Assembly: GCA_029962745.1 (NCBI GenBank)
Contig: CM057155.1
Span: forward strand, 29,774,483-29,838,482
Length of the DNA: 64,000 bases
Direction of reading: 5' to 3'
Source of the DNA: Echinometra lucunter
Taxonomy: Eukaryota > Echinodermata > Echinoidea > Camarodonta > Echinometridae
Shown here one piece after another: positions 13,001-26,100 of this stretch (the first letter of the stretch is position 1; each line of letters begins with the position of its first letter). The translations under genes and the position numbers were made by a program. The notes beneath the pieces were generated by a model. That model made no database searches and was not told the DNA's origin. It was given only the letters and a program-made list of their open reading frames with translations.

Positions 13001-15137
13001 GGAAACAACTGGAATACATACAAGAGCTGCAATGAAACTATATACTGTTCATTCCAAACATGGCTATACATGAAGTTTAATAGCCACGAAAGGAAACAAC
13101 TGGAATACATACAAGAGCTGCACTGAAACTATATACTGTTCATTTCAAACATGGCTATACATGAAGTTTAATAGCCACGAAAGGAAACAACTGGAATACA
13201 TACAAGAGCTGCACTGAAACTATATACTGTTCATTCCAAACATGGCTATACATTCAGTTTAATAGCCACGAAAGGAAACACTAGAATACAGTTCTGAAAC
13301 TATATACTGTTCATTCCAAACATGGCTATACATGAAGTTTAATAGCCACGAAAGGAAACACTAGAATACATACAAGAGCTGCAATGAAACTATATACTGT
13401 TCATTCCAAACATGGCTATACATGAAGTTTAATAGCCACGAAAGGAAACAACTGGAATACATACAAGAGCTGCACTGATACTATATACTGTTCATTCCAA
13501 ACATGGCTATACATTCAGTTTAATAGCCACGAAAGGAAACACTAGAATACAGTTCTGAAACTATATACTGTTCATTCCAAACATGGCTATACATGAAGTT
13601 TAATAGCCACGAAAGGAAACAACTGGAATACATACAAGAGCTGCAATGAAACTATATACTGTTCATTCCAAACATGGCTATACATGAAGTTTAATAGCCA
13701 CGAAAGGAAACAACTGGAATACATACAAGAGCTGCACTGATACTATATACTGTTCATTCCAAACATGGCTATACATGAAGTTTAATAGCCACGAAAGGAA
13801 ACAACTGGAATACATACAAGAGCTGCACTGAAACTATATACTGTTCATTTCAAACATGGCTATACATGAAGTTTAATAGCCACGAAAGGAAACACTAGAA
13901 TACAGTTCTGAAACTATATACTGTTCATTCCAAACATGGCTATACATGAAGTTTAATAGCCACGAAAGGAAACAACTGGAATACATACAAGAGCTGCAAT
14001 GAAACTATATACTGTTCATTCCAAACATGGCTATACATGAAGTTTAATAGCCACGAAAGGAAACAACTGGAATACATACAAGAGCTGCACTGAAACTATA
14101 TACTGTTCATTCCAAACATGGCTATACATGAAGTTTAATAGCCACGAAAGGAAACACTAGAATACAGTTCTGAAACTATATACTGTTCATTCCAAACATG
14201 GCTATACATGAAGTTTAATAGCCACGAAAGGAAACAACTGGAATACATACAAGAGCTGCACTGAAACTATATACTGTTCATTCCAAACATGGCTATACAT
14301 TCAGTTTAATAGCCACGAAAGGAAACACTAGAATACAGTTCTGAAACTATATACTGTTCATTCCAAACATGGCTATACATGAAGTTTAATAGCCACGAAA
14401 GGAAACACTAGAATACATACAAGAGCTGCAATGAAACTATATACTGTTCATTCCAAACATGGCTATACATGAAGTTTAATAGCCACGAAAGGAAACAACT
14501 GGAATACATACAAGAGCTGCACTGAAACTATATACTGTTCATTCCAAACATGGCTATACATTCAGTTTAATAGCCACGAAAGGAAACACTAGAATACAGT
14601 TCTGAAACTATATACTGTTCATTCCAAACATGGCTATACATGAAGTTTAATAGCCACGAAAGGAAACAACTGGAATACATACAAGAGCTGCACTGATACT
14701 ATATACTGTTCATTCCAAACATGGCTATACATTCAGTTTAATAGCCACGAAAGGAAACACTAGAATACAGTTCTGAAACTATATACTGTTCATTCCAAAC
14801 ATGGCTATACATGAAGTTTAATAGCCACGAAAGGAAACAACTGGAATACATACAAGAGCTGCAATGAAACTATATACTGTTCATTCCAAACATGGCTATA
14901 CATGAAGTTTAATAGCCACGAAAGGAAACAACTGGAATACATACAAGAGCTGCACTGATACTATATACTGTTCATTCCAAACATGGCTATACATGAAGTT
15001 TAATAGCCACGAAAGGAAACAACTGGAATACATACAAGAGCTGCACTGAAACTATATACTGTTCATTTCAAACATGGCTATACATGAAGTTTAATAGCCA
15101 CGAAAGGAAACACTAGAATACATACAAGAACTGAATT
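10019..15137 (+). repeat. 5-kb satellite array with 91/90/80-bp units
   Basis: Nearly 60 head-to-tail units share the core CTATATACTGTTCATTCC, AAACATGGCTATACATGAAG, TTTAATAGCCACGAAAGG. Three unit endings alternate: AACAACTGGAATACATACAAG plus GAGCTGCACTG or GAGCTGCAATG (91 bp); AACACTAGAATACATACAAG (90 bp); and a shortened AACACTAGAATACAGTTCTG (80 bp). Divergence between units is low and is concentrated at fixed positions (GAAG/TTCAG/GCAG, CACG/CAGG), which indicates recent homogenisation. The short open frames inside are unit translations, not genes. Confidence 0.95.
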
Positions 15138-16671
15138 GAAATCTGAAGAAGAAGAACAAAATTAAGGCTACGAATCCCAGTTCAGGTTTACTATCATTTA
15201 AATGCATCTTGAACTAATAATATAGATTATATCCTACGTCTTAAATTTATCTAGCTAGATTGGTCGAGAACTTCTCATGTGACTAAAAATAATTTCACCA
15301 TGAAAGAAGAATGGATATGGAGTGACGTCAATCTCGGTATATTTTCTGCTATACCGAAATTCTGACGTCACTTTTTACGATAACGCGCTATTTAGCTATC
15401 GATATCCCAAAATGTGACCGAATGCAGCGCGTCAAACTAATAACATAAAGGATATCATTGACTGAAATTCAATAATTTAAATAGTAATCATTATTAACAA
15501 AACCAAGATATACACCTTACAATATCGAACGCTATCATAGATTTTATCATGGTATCTTCAAATCATGGGATTAAGTAGGTTTTCTGAACGAGGGGGGGGG
15601 GGGGGGGCTGAAACACACAGCCTGACAATTTCAATTTAGGCACACATCAAGACGCGAAGTCCCTGGAGGTGGGGGGGATAAGATATAGCTGGATCACTAT
15701 TACTTTAATGCAAGGTCTGCGAAGCGTTTTAAAAAAAATTGTTAAGAAGTTAGCCTACGCTTCTTGCTAGTGAACCTTGCTGTTTTTTTTTTTTTTTTTA
15801 ATTTTGCAAGCGAGCGAATGCTTCAAATTAACGATTGTTCAATGTGCTAATACACAGCATGAAAAGAACAATGAAATAAACAACTTGCTCTCCTTCATTC
15901 ACAGAATAATAATAAAAAGAGGCTCAACAAAAGTAAGGTACAGGATATATATACATTTAAAGGAATCACCGATTCGTATAATGGACTGGCCTTCTGTGTA
16001 AGCGAAACATTTTCTCATACGTCAATAAAACCGCTGCTACAGTTGAGACTATTCTGGCTAACACTAACAGGGAGGATGAGAATACATAATAGACATTGAT
16101 GTAGCGTGATTCCAGGCATGGAGGGGGGGGGGGGGGGGGGGGGGGGTCGTGGACTTGGTCATTGTTCCTATAGGATTAGGTGGATAAAATAGGCATTAAA
16201 AACAATACCTCTGGGATGGGAGTGGCTCCCAATGTCTTGATTTCATATTCATTTCCTTCTTTCCCTTCCTTTTCTTTTGGACTCTTTTTTTTTTCTCTCC
16301 CTTTTTGTTGTTTAAATTCGCCACTCGAGGATGTTAGCGCAGATGTTCTGTTGGTGCTAAGGCACTTATAAAAGAGAACAACGGTGATAAAGCCCCTCTA
16401 GGACTTGAAGTCTACATTTGGGATGTACATTTTAATCAATTTGCTGATATTGATTCATGTAATCAGTTTTATTTGGCTAACCTTCATTAGCATATGCTAT
16501 TTGTTATCTCCCTTCTAATACCAAGATGTTTGTATCATGAATCAAAATGTAATGTATCATTGTGATTTTGGTAATAAAACTAATTCATTCATTCATTCCT
16601 TTTTGTTTTAATCCAGGAATGTTAGCACAAGACAATCATGAGAAGAAGGAAGGCTTTGCGCGACGTTACGT
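15138..16671. other. No gene seen; several poly-G tracts
   Basis: Intergenic sequence with poly-G runs near 15,591-15,607 and a run of about 26 G at 16,122-16,147, plus an A/T-rich remainder. Short ORFs here lack any recognisable domain or splice context. Confidence 0.5.
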
Positions 16672-18215
16672 CAGGGGCGGCGGAGCGTCTTTCAATGTGG
16701 AGGGGGGGCACCAGCGAAAAGGTGCCCCCCAGAAGGAAAAATACACCCTACATTCTATGTAACACACTATCAAGGGGCATTTTGACATACTAATTTCATC
16801 TCTACATGATAATAACTTCTTTGCAATTTATACTGCTCTGTCTTACTCATTTGCGAGAGAGCGAATCGGGGGAGCAAAAAATACTAAGTATTTTTGCTGA
16901 AGGCCATGTTATTTGCAGTATTTTAGAATGGCCTAGGTCCTATCTACTGACAAAAGCTACCGCAAATTCATATTATGGGTGTTCCATAATCATCAATGTT
17001 TTCTTCCATTTACTCTGTTTATAGTGTTCTTTATAGTTACCAAGCTATAATGTTTTCAATGCATTTGCGAGGTCTCATAGCGGCCGATCATATTCTATTA
17101 GAGAAAGTATTCAAAATGAATGGGGCTTTAAGCACGATACCATAAGGAAGAGGAGAACAGATAAAGAACTTTATGGTTACAACACACTACTTGAAGTGCC
17201 TTGCGCGAGATATAATAAGTGCGAGCTACCGTAGCGACCGAGCTTTGGAAAGAAAAGGTGAAAAAAAAAAATACCCTCATTGCTTCACTTTTTAAGGGGC
17301 ACCGTTCCTTCCAGTTGAATTTGTGGGAGGTGCTGGGCCTTTCCTGTCTCATGCTCCTCTGCCTCGCTCTGTAAAGCCTCTCAGATTCTTTGGAGCCGCT
17401 GGCTCATTCGATGACTTTAGGGAGCTTACCGGAGGTGAAAGGAATTTTTTAAAGAAGAGGAAATGGCACAAGAGAGGAAAGGGGCCTTTTTAATATCAGA
17501 TTTGAAGGAAGAATTTATCAGAAGGAGAATTCTACCATTATAAACGAAAAAAGGGGACTGAAAATGGGCACTTATCATAATCAAACCGGACCCTCATCAG
17601 AAAGGAAAAGGGGCACTTATCAGAAATCAGATTGGAATATATAAAATTTTTAAAAGGGGCACATGCCCGAATAGCAAAGGTACACTATCAGAAAACAAAA
17701 AGGGCGGTAATTGCAATTATCTTACATTAACAGATTGAGAAATTTGACATACTAGAACAGAAAAGGGGCACTTATCAGAATTAAATAAGGGCATGCATCA
17801 GATTTCAAAGAGGGCACTTCTCAGAGGTGAAAAGAGGCCCTCTGCAGAGGAGGAATAGCACTATGAAAAGGAAAAAGAGGTAGTCAAAGGGGGCAATAAT
17901 CACATTTTAAAAGGGAAGATTCGTTTGAAGTGTAAAGATGCACTTGTAGAAGGGAACGTGGCACTATTTAAAAGGAAAATCGGCACTAATCAGGCATTAA
18001 AAGGGCTGTTTTAAGGTTAATTTATCTAAAACGAAAAAGGGCTCTTATAAGAAGGCAAAAAGGCACTTTAACACAAAGAAAATGCGCCCTTCTAAGATGA
18101 AGGGGGCACTGAACAGGTTTGAAAGTGGGCATTTTTCTTGGGTAAAAGGGGGCACTTTTGGGGTGTTTCGTAAAGGGGGCACTGGGCCCCCCCCCCCCCC
18201 GGAGCGCTGCCTCTG
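16672..18215 (+). mobile_element. hAT-type element filled with degenerate repeats
   Basis: The left end is CAGGGGCGGCGGAGCG and the right end CGGAGCGCTGCCTCTG, imperfect inverted repeats with the hAT-like CAGGGGC start. An 8-bp direct repeat CGTTACGT lies at 16,664-16,671 and 18,216-18,223. No transposase frame is visible. The 3' half is a degenerate tandem repeat, and a GGGGGGGCACC/GGTGCCCCCC hairpin sits close to the left end. Confidence 0.8.
17440..18190 (+). repeat. Degenerate AAAAGGGGCACTTATCAGA tandem repeat
   Basis: Roughly 20-35-bp units of the type AAAAGGGGCACTTATCAGA recur more than 20 times with heavy divergence and variable spacing. They end in GGGGGCACT copies next to a poly-C run at 18,187-18,200. 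The array lies wholly inside the hAT-type element at 16,672-18,215. Confidence 0.75.
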
Positions 18216-18497
18216 CGTTACGTCACTTTTACATATTTGCAGTGGAACTAAGTAAAACGTTAATACACCAAATAAGAAAGTTTTCCCGGGAGAATTGATT
18301 TATAGGTAATTTCTAGGCACAGAACGTCATCTCAATAATTTGACAATATTGTGCCTTGTATGTAATCAAGATTGGGTATGAGAATAATTTGAACATGAAA
18401 TCTGGCTTCGATATCATATTTCAATTTAATGAGCCAAGTGAATTTTGAGGCCGATAGAAAATTACGAATTCATATCAGTAAAATTTGGGTATCAGTA

Positions 18498-18523
18498 AAA
18501 TCGCTTCCTTAAGGAAGCGATTT
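18498..18523. repeat. 26-bp perfect palindrome
   Basis: AAATCGCTTCCTT is followed directly by its reverse complement AAGGAAGCGATTT. It overlaps the first bases of the SINE beginning at about 18,511. Confidence 0.8.
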
Positions 18524-18960
18524 GGCTAAGCGTCTGCCTATCAAACCACAGATCGTGGGTTCGAGTCCAACCCAGGCGGATGACTGAAGCCTACGTACCC
18601 GTCCCCTGTTTCATAGACGCAGGCTATGTTACAGTGGAAAGTACTCCGTCCCTCGGATAGGACGTTAAATGGAGGTCCCGTGTACAGGAGATTCACTACC
18701 TTTGCCGGTGAAGAACCCACTGCACTGTTCGTATAAGAGTAGGGGGAAACCCTTGTGTAGTGGTCCACCTGCACATCCCCAATCAGTTACGTCGGGAGAA
18801 GAGACCCAAGGTTCACAATTATTCAGTTCGTTTTTCGCTTCTCAGGCACAGGTGACGCCAAAAATATAACAACAACAACAATAGTAATAATAATAATGAT
18901 AATGATAATAATAATAATAGTAATAATAATAACAACAATAACAATAATAATAGTTTGTCA
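18511..18960 (+). mobile_element. tRNA-derived SINE
   Basis: A tRNA-like head has an A-box-like TGGCTAAGCGTC and a B-box GGGTTCGAGTCC at about 18,523-18,580. A roughly 280-bp body follows, with GGACGTTAAATGGAGGTCCC near its middle. The copy ends in AAC and AAT/AATG simple repeats, a typical SINE tail. The family name is not assigned. ORFs over this region are incidental. Confidence 0.75.
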
Positions 18961-19282
18961 ATGAAATAACATTTCAGTAGCGTGGAAAGTAAACAAAAAT
19001 AAATCTAAAGGTATTTTCGTCGGGGGGGGGTTATGGTAGCGCCGTGTGGCACTCACGACCTTAAGTAAAGCAAAAGTGATCAAAGAGATTAAATGGCTAT
19101 ATACACGGTGGTACACTTAGTTATTTCACTGATTTTTCCTCTTTTTTTAATCTCAAGTTAAGCGCATCTATATCCTGTCAAATTAATGTCCTTAAAATTG
19201 GGCTGAGAATTCCTTTTTGCAGTTTAAAACGATAACACCAATTTTTTAAAGGGTTATTTTTAGCACTTAAAAATAAAACTTA

Positions 19283-19681
19283 GATCCCTTCTACACCAAG
19301 CTTTTGGCCGCGGCCGGGCACCGGCCAAAGGCTTCGTCTAAAAGCCCAAAAATCAAATGCAGGGCCAAATGCGGGGCCAATTTCGGACCAGCTTTGGAGG
19401 TAGTCTCGGCCGCGGCCGAGAAGCGGCCAGTTTTGTTGTAAACGCCCAGCGGGGCCAAATGCGAGGCCATCTTCCGTTTTCAATGACGTCATAAAGCCAA
19501 TATTGTAGAATTATAAACCAGGCTCGCGGGGGTAAAAAGACTTTGTCAAATTGTAGATCGCTCCCACGACGAAACTTTGAAAGGATCTAGATACAGGCCG
19601 CGGCCGCGGTCCCGATGTAAACCAACAAAATTAAGGGGCCAAGCCGCGGCCGAGCCGAGGCCGCTTGGTGTAAAAGGGATC
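19283..19681 (+). mobile_element. GC-rich PIF/Harbinger-type MITE
   Basis: Ends GATCCCTTCTACACCAAGC (left) and the complement of GATCCCTTTTACACCAAGC (right) are 19-bp inverted repeats with one mismatch. TTA is repeated at 19,280-19,282 and 19,682-19,684, a 3-bp TWA target duplication as in PIF/Harbinger elements. The interior is GGCCGCGGCCG-rich, unlike its AT-rich surroundings, and encodes nothing recognisable. Confidence 0.8.
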
Positions 19682-19765
19682 TTAGTACAGAATTTTCCTG
19701 TGGACTAACAAAATGTACTTTTTACCGAAACACTGAATTTTGCATGTGAGTACATTACTTGTTTT

Positions 19766-20135
19766 TTAGAACTGAACGTTAGCAGTATACGGGGGAGGCC
19801 CTCCAGTTGCCATTCCAACATTATGACCTGGCTGTGCTATTCCACCTCCATATCTAGGAGGATACGCAGCTGCTGATGCTGCCACACCAGAAGGTCCTCT
19901 CACCATGTCCATTGTGGACTCATAGTCATGCTGTTCCAACTTCTTTTCTTCGGGATTATTTCTACCCGACATAGCACCAGAAGGACCAAGGCTGTAGCCA
20001 GCTGTAGGGATAGGGATGGTAGGATTGGGCACTGCGGGGCTACCAGGTTGGGCACCGGCAGTGTAGACAACAGACAGGGGAGGAGCATTAGTCTGAACGG
20101 GTGCTGAAGGAGACCTCTGTGGTTTGCGTTTTGCC
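19766..20135 (-). CDS. Receptor exon: cytoplasmic tail and stop
   Basis: The last coding exon follows the acceptor TTTGTATGAAACAG and enters in phase 2, completing an Arg codon. It encodes 122 residues and a TAA stop at 19,766-19,768. The tail starts with a basic stop-transfer-like stretch (RAKRKPQRS) and is rich in Pro, Gly, Ala and Ser. It contains an acidic/basic patch (NPEEKKLEQHDYES), a YPPRY segment and a C-terminal PPPYTANVQF. PPxY motifs are known ligands of WW domains such as those of NEDD4-type ubiquitin ligases; that this one is used for endocytosis or turnover is inference. No NPxY signal was seen. No canonical polyadenylation signal was recognised downstream. Confidence 0.85.
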
Positions 20136-23100
20136 CTGTTTCATACAAAATGTACCAGACATAATGGTTACGGTTAATTGTTCCTGAAGAAAATAATGCA
20201 ATCTATAATACATGTCAGGGTTGATTTGATGGTGTTTCATATTTCATTATTTAGAAAATTGCACCTTTTTAACGGAGAATTATGTAAAAAGTTCAAATGA
20301 ATTCATAACAAAAATAAATGAGAAAATTATCCCAACACTGGCGTTAATCCTGGAGGATGGGGAGATACATCCCCCCCCCCCCACTTTTTCGAGAGGGATG
20401 TCGTGTACAAATCCACCCCCCCCCCCCCATTTTATGATATTGTAATTAATGAGTTAGTGAAATTTTTCATAAAAATGTCATTAACGACGGTCATATAGTG
20501 GATTTTTCATTTGAAATGCTCTTTAAAAGTGGTTATTGTTCGCTTGCTCGCAAAATAAAAGAATTATATATGTGTGGGGTCTGCTCGGGTGAATAAGAGG
20601 GTGTGTGTGTATACGTAAGTGTGAGTTCACGCAAGAAATTTCGGCTAAAAAAGTCAATCATCCCTCCCCCTTCCACTCCTCAAAACGGATTTACGCCGGT
20701 GTATCCCAAATATATGTAATTTTGTTCCAAACTTTTTATTCCACTTTGACAGTTTGTAGATAAAAGGAAGAGCCTTGACTTGCAATTTTGTGAAGGATTA
20801 AATTGTTATCATTTCATCTATAATAGGCCTATATAAACTGGACCATGCAAACCTAGACTTTAAAGTGAACTATAAAATCAATTTCTTCATTATTAATACA
20901 GTTACATGTATGTTATCATGATTTGAGTCTATTTGTAAAATGAAATTCCAATCGCATAAGGTTCTACTGATATTAAAGATACGACTAAATAAAGATATAG
21001 TGTAAGAAAAATTGACAGTTTTGATCATTAAGGCTCAAGAGATTACAAGAGTGAGATTCTTACCGTTTAAAGTTAAAGGATATCAAATCTATTTTTACTA
21101 AGTGTTGTAAATTTCTTTTCATTAACATTCTGAAAACAATGCTCTGAATATTCAATTTGATATGCACTATTTTTGAAAAATTGAGGCATTAAAATCTGTG
21201 TGTTCTAATTAATGCAGAAGACACCATTATTGTGCATCACACATGCTATTAATTTTATGCCGAACTTTTGTTCTCCAGTGTCATTAATGATTCAAAACTG
21301 GGGTAGAAAGAAGTGCTCTAGAACTTCAGCTGCAATCGAAAATAATATTAGTTGTGGTCTGATTTAATTACTGATACACAAAATTGTTGTTCAAAAAGTA
21401 AAAATCCAATTAACTCTCCAAAGCAATATTTTATGAACATTATGAAGGAAATTTCACAAAAACTACAAATAAATTTGACATCCTTTAACTTTGCAATGTG
21501 AAAAAATCAGGCTGATCCATGCCAAAGCTTTTGAGTTCTTTATAATCAAAAGTTTTAAACATGTTTTCAAACCTAATAATAAGGGAAGTACAAAAGAATT
21601 TACAGAACCCTGTTTCGCATGATGTTTTTTTTAATACCTGTAGACTACAAATATTATCAGCAGGAGTAAGAAAAAGCCTGCTCCACCTACAATCCCTGCT
21701 ATGAGTCCGATAGATGAACCTGAAACAAGACCAGAAATAAAGTCGACAGAAGATTAAGTTCTGCTATAGTGGCAAAACTTGATTTTGAGTTTTAACATTC
21801 TCTTTCTAGTAAAGAAAATTACTGAAGCAATAGCCAAGAAGAAAGGCCTAAAACAATTCAAATACTCACAGAAATTATGTCCTTCGGCAAAAAAAATCGA
21901 TCTACACCACAGGGGCGGCGGAAACGGGGGAAGGGGCTGCAGATTCCCCCCCCACACACACACACACACACACATGTACACACACCCACACGCACACACA
22001 AAAAAACCCAAGNNNNNNNNNNNNNNNNNNNNNNNNNNNNNNNNNNNNNNNNNNNNNNNNNNNNNNNNNNNNNNNNNNNNNNNNNNNNNNNNNNNNNNNN
22101 NNNNNNNNNNNNNNNNNNNNNNNNNNNNNNNNNNNNNNNNNNNNNNNNNNNNNNNNNNNNNNNNNNNNNNNNNNNNNNNNNNNNNNNNNNNNNNNNNNNN
22201 NNNNNNNNNNNNNNNNNNNNNNNNNNNNNNNNNNNNNNNNNNNNNNNNNNNNNNNNNNNNNNNNNNNNNNNNNNNNNNNNNNNNNNNNNNNNNNNNNNNN
22301 NNNNNNNNNNNNNNNNNNNNNNNNNNNNNNNNNNNNNNNNNNNNNNNNNNNNNNNNNNNNNNNNNNNNNNNNNNNNNNNNNNNNNNNNNNNNNNNNNNNN
22401 NNNNNNNNNNNNNNNNNNNNNNNNNNNNNNNNNNNNNNNNNNNNNNNNNNNNNNNNNNNNNNNNNNNNNNNNNNNNNNNNNNNNNNNNNNNNNNNNNNNN
22501 NNNNNNNNNNNNCGCACACACAAAAAACCCCCAAGAGCTTCAAGGGGCTCTGCCCACAGAACCCCAGTTGGGGGCCCTACAGCCCCTGGACTCTGCTTGT
22601 TTGAGTGTCAGCCCGCTCACTAAAAACGTTCCGTTGTCTCTGCGCCAGTCAGCCACTCTTGGAATGGGTACCCGGTAGGAAGGTTTTCCTTAAATGTGTG
22701 AGAATCTGATCCTAGTAACCATGGTAACGTGGCCGGGATAATAATATAACTGCAAGATGGCAAGGCTATCATGAACAGTATTTATACTGATAGACTGAAT
22801 GAATGAAACACTACTGACATTATTGTTATCATCATTATATTCATACGTATCATCAGGCGTAATGGCTCAGTAACTGTTGTAGAGCACCAGTCTCGTAAAT
22901 GCATTAGTACCAAGGTTCGAAACCAAATGCACGGGGACCTTTCAAAGCCATCGGTCCCGTGGTCGCTTACTTCAATACAAATATACACATGCTTAAAATT
23001 GCCTAAACGCGCCTACACGGACACGCACACCCTCACACACATACCGGTACACAATACCTGAAGAGTCAGTAGAACAGTCGATTGGATCTTCGTCCCAATT

Positions 23101-26100
23101 TCCTGTGTAACCGTTACAAGTCCACTGGACCTGGTCATTGCCATTATCACACCTGACCGTTACAGTCGTACTAGCAGTGTAGCTATCTGTAGGATTGACA
23201 AAAGACGTCTGCGATGGTGGGTCTGCGAGGGTACATGTGATTCCTGTGGAGTTAGAAAATCAGAAACAAAAGAAATAACAACAATAAAAACAGCAGGAGA
23301 CGAGGTAAAAACGAACCTTACTATAAAGAATTTGGACTTATCTCTGTGTAGTTCTGTGTTCGATGCATGCAGTCGGCTTCTTGATGATCAGTTTTAATGC
23401 ACACACACGTCAGTGTGGGAGGAAAACACACTACGAAAGGCCGTAGGAAAGGCGACTACATATCTTTACGTAGCCTAAACCCCTCAAAAAAGTTCTGCAA
23501 TTCAAGTTTTACAATGTTTTAGGTATGATATCTTTCTTGTCCAGGAAACTAGTATCTTATGAAAGCGTGTTGATTCCTCTTTATAGTGATGTGCCATTTC
23601 ACATCATCATGTAATCACGGAATGTGCCTCAATGGAGGGAAAAGTCAGAAGTGGAATGTTACAGAATGCCTTGTATTCGATACTGAAGTCTCAATGTTTC
23701 TTTTGAAGATCATTGTATTTTTAATATGTCGAGGTGGCAGTGCATATCTTGCATGTAAGTCAATAGTGCAATTTTCTTTTCTTTGAAGAATGAAATGCGT
23801 TTGAATGATGTTCAAGTCGTCATTGCTGATGACCAAAGACATGAATGATGTTATCCCCTTTTGTTTGGAAGATGAAATTTGCCTTTAATGTTTGTTGTGA
23901 GTTAGAGCTTCAGTTTATTGAGTGGTCTTTTGTAAGATGTAAAGATACCATCCTTATCGAAGTTCCTAAAGGCCCAAGCAATGGGACAACTCTAAGCAGG
24001 TGTACCCTAAAACGATCCTGTGGCCCGGTTTGGGGAGAGCGCAAGTACGATTTCAAGATTGCGGGTGAAATTTCTTGAAACTGGAGGTGTTAAAGACAGG
24101 TTGAGGACTTGGTGTCCAAAAAAAGACGACCCCGCGAGAAGATCAGTATATCACACTTTCTGCATTTGGGCATCGAAAATACCCCCGCGAAATCTCCGAG
24201 ACAGATTTGCAAGGTGATTTTGCAGAAGATTGTATAATCAGACAATCGGCTAGAAATGGCTACATGCAACCAACTTGTGGGCTCGTAAAGCCAATCGGTA
24301 AATTACTGCCTTCCACCGTTATCCTCGTATGCGTTGGTGTCGTAAACATTTGCGATGCATGGAACCAGGAGATGTGACAATCTGTTTTCTTTTCTGATGA
24401 GTCAAGATTCTGTCTCAGGAAGCTTTACCACAGAATCAAGGTCTGGCAAAGTCCTGCCGCGAACGATTTGTGGGTTGTTGCGTGAACTTATAATCATCAC
24501 TGCATCACCATCATGCAACTCAATCATCATCAAAACAAATGAAAATTTACTTCTGAAATAAACAACCATTTTTGCAACATTTCATTTTTAACCTTGCTGC
24601 ATGAGAAGGACGGCACATTTTAAGACATCATTGCGAAGAATAATCATAAAGCTATGTCATGATACCACATTCAGATATGATGATGAAGCAACAACAGATA
24701 ATTATATCATACCTCAAAATGGAAATACAGAACTTTTTGAGGGGTTTATATCGTCTCGTATCAGGTAATACCCGAATGGTGAGGAATTACTATCATGTGT
24801 CTTTTGGCAAATGAATGTTCATATCACCTCTTCGCAATAGTAACAAGTTGGAAGATAACCCTTCACTCCTTCAATTCAACATGTTCAACATGTTCAAAGC
24901 ATTTGTTAACTACACGCTTACTTGTATTACAGCTGAAGCCTCCCCAGCCATAGATACACACGCACTCTGGAGTGTTATAAGCAACGAGTTGACATCGACT
25001 GTTACCAGGACAAGACGCAGAGCACGTTAAGTCTGGAGAAAGGGATGAGAAAAAAAATCTTAAAAACAATCAAAGGAAATATGAAAAAAAAATAGTAATA
25101 TTGCGCCAATAATAAGGAGTTTCTAATTTAATTTCAGTAGGGAAATTATAGCGTTGTTAAAGCTGAATAGCTCTGATTTCAATTGTATTAGTTATTGAAG
25201 TTTTTTAACTGTTGACATTATTTCGTATTATTTCAGATGAGTGGCGATAATACTGCAAGTGAATGACGAGCAAGATTTCCTCTAACATTAGGAAAGCATT
25301 TACGGCACGTAACGAACATGTGAAATGAAGGTGAAATAAGAGCGTCAACAAAGTTCGACGTTTCTCTGCGCTCACTCGAAAAAGAAGAAGGGGAAATTAA
25401 GAAAGAAATATCCACCCAAGATGAATTTTCACCCTGGAAAAAAGATATCAATTTTACTTCTCCAATACTGGGTGTTTCAAAATAAAGCAAACCCCCAAAA
25501 GTTCCTGTAAATTCGTTTATTATACCGGTACTAAATATTATGTCATATGAAAGATTATTATTTTTATTATAATTTTTTTACACAAGAAAAGCTGTCTTTA
25601 TTAGCAGGTGGTCTTTACTTGCTTTTGAAGGGTAACTTGTTAGGGTTTTTAGAGTTACCCATCACTGAACACTAGTGATTTCAAAATTTTGCGCAGAATC
25701 CCAGGTGGTTTATTTTCTTGTAAAACATAACTGGCAGGGTTTGAGTTAAATGTAATTGTCAACTCTCTTGGTAGCTCCGTCAGTAAAAAGAAAACGAAAA
25801 TCTCATTTTCATTTAAATTACGCCTTCACAAAGGGTAATAAAAACATAATGAAAAGAGGATGACGGTCATAAATCGTGATCAAAAGAAGTGAGATCATCA
25901 GAAATCACATAGTGAACGCGTTAAAATTCAGCCAGACCGTCTTCTTGCAACGGTTTCTCATTTAAAAAAGGCTTTCCAATGCAGAAACTTCTGAAGTACA
26001 GGAGGATAACATCTCTTTAACACAAAATTTGAAGAAGAAAATCATCTATGAAGAAAATGAGAGGGCCCAGACCTTTGGACAAAAGGTTTCTCGTTAGGTT

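Noticed and set aside
21754..22678. Several ORFs of 200-300 codons around 21.8-22.7 kb
   Set aside because: Most of each is the 500-N gap read as open sequence; the remainder is CA repeat and transposon ends.
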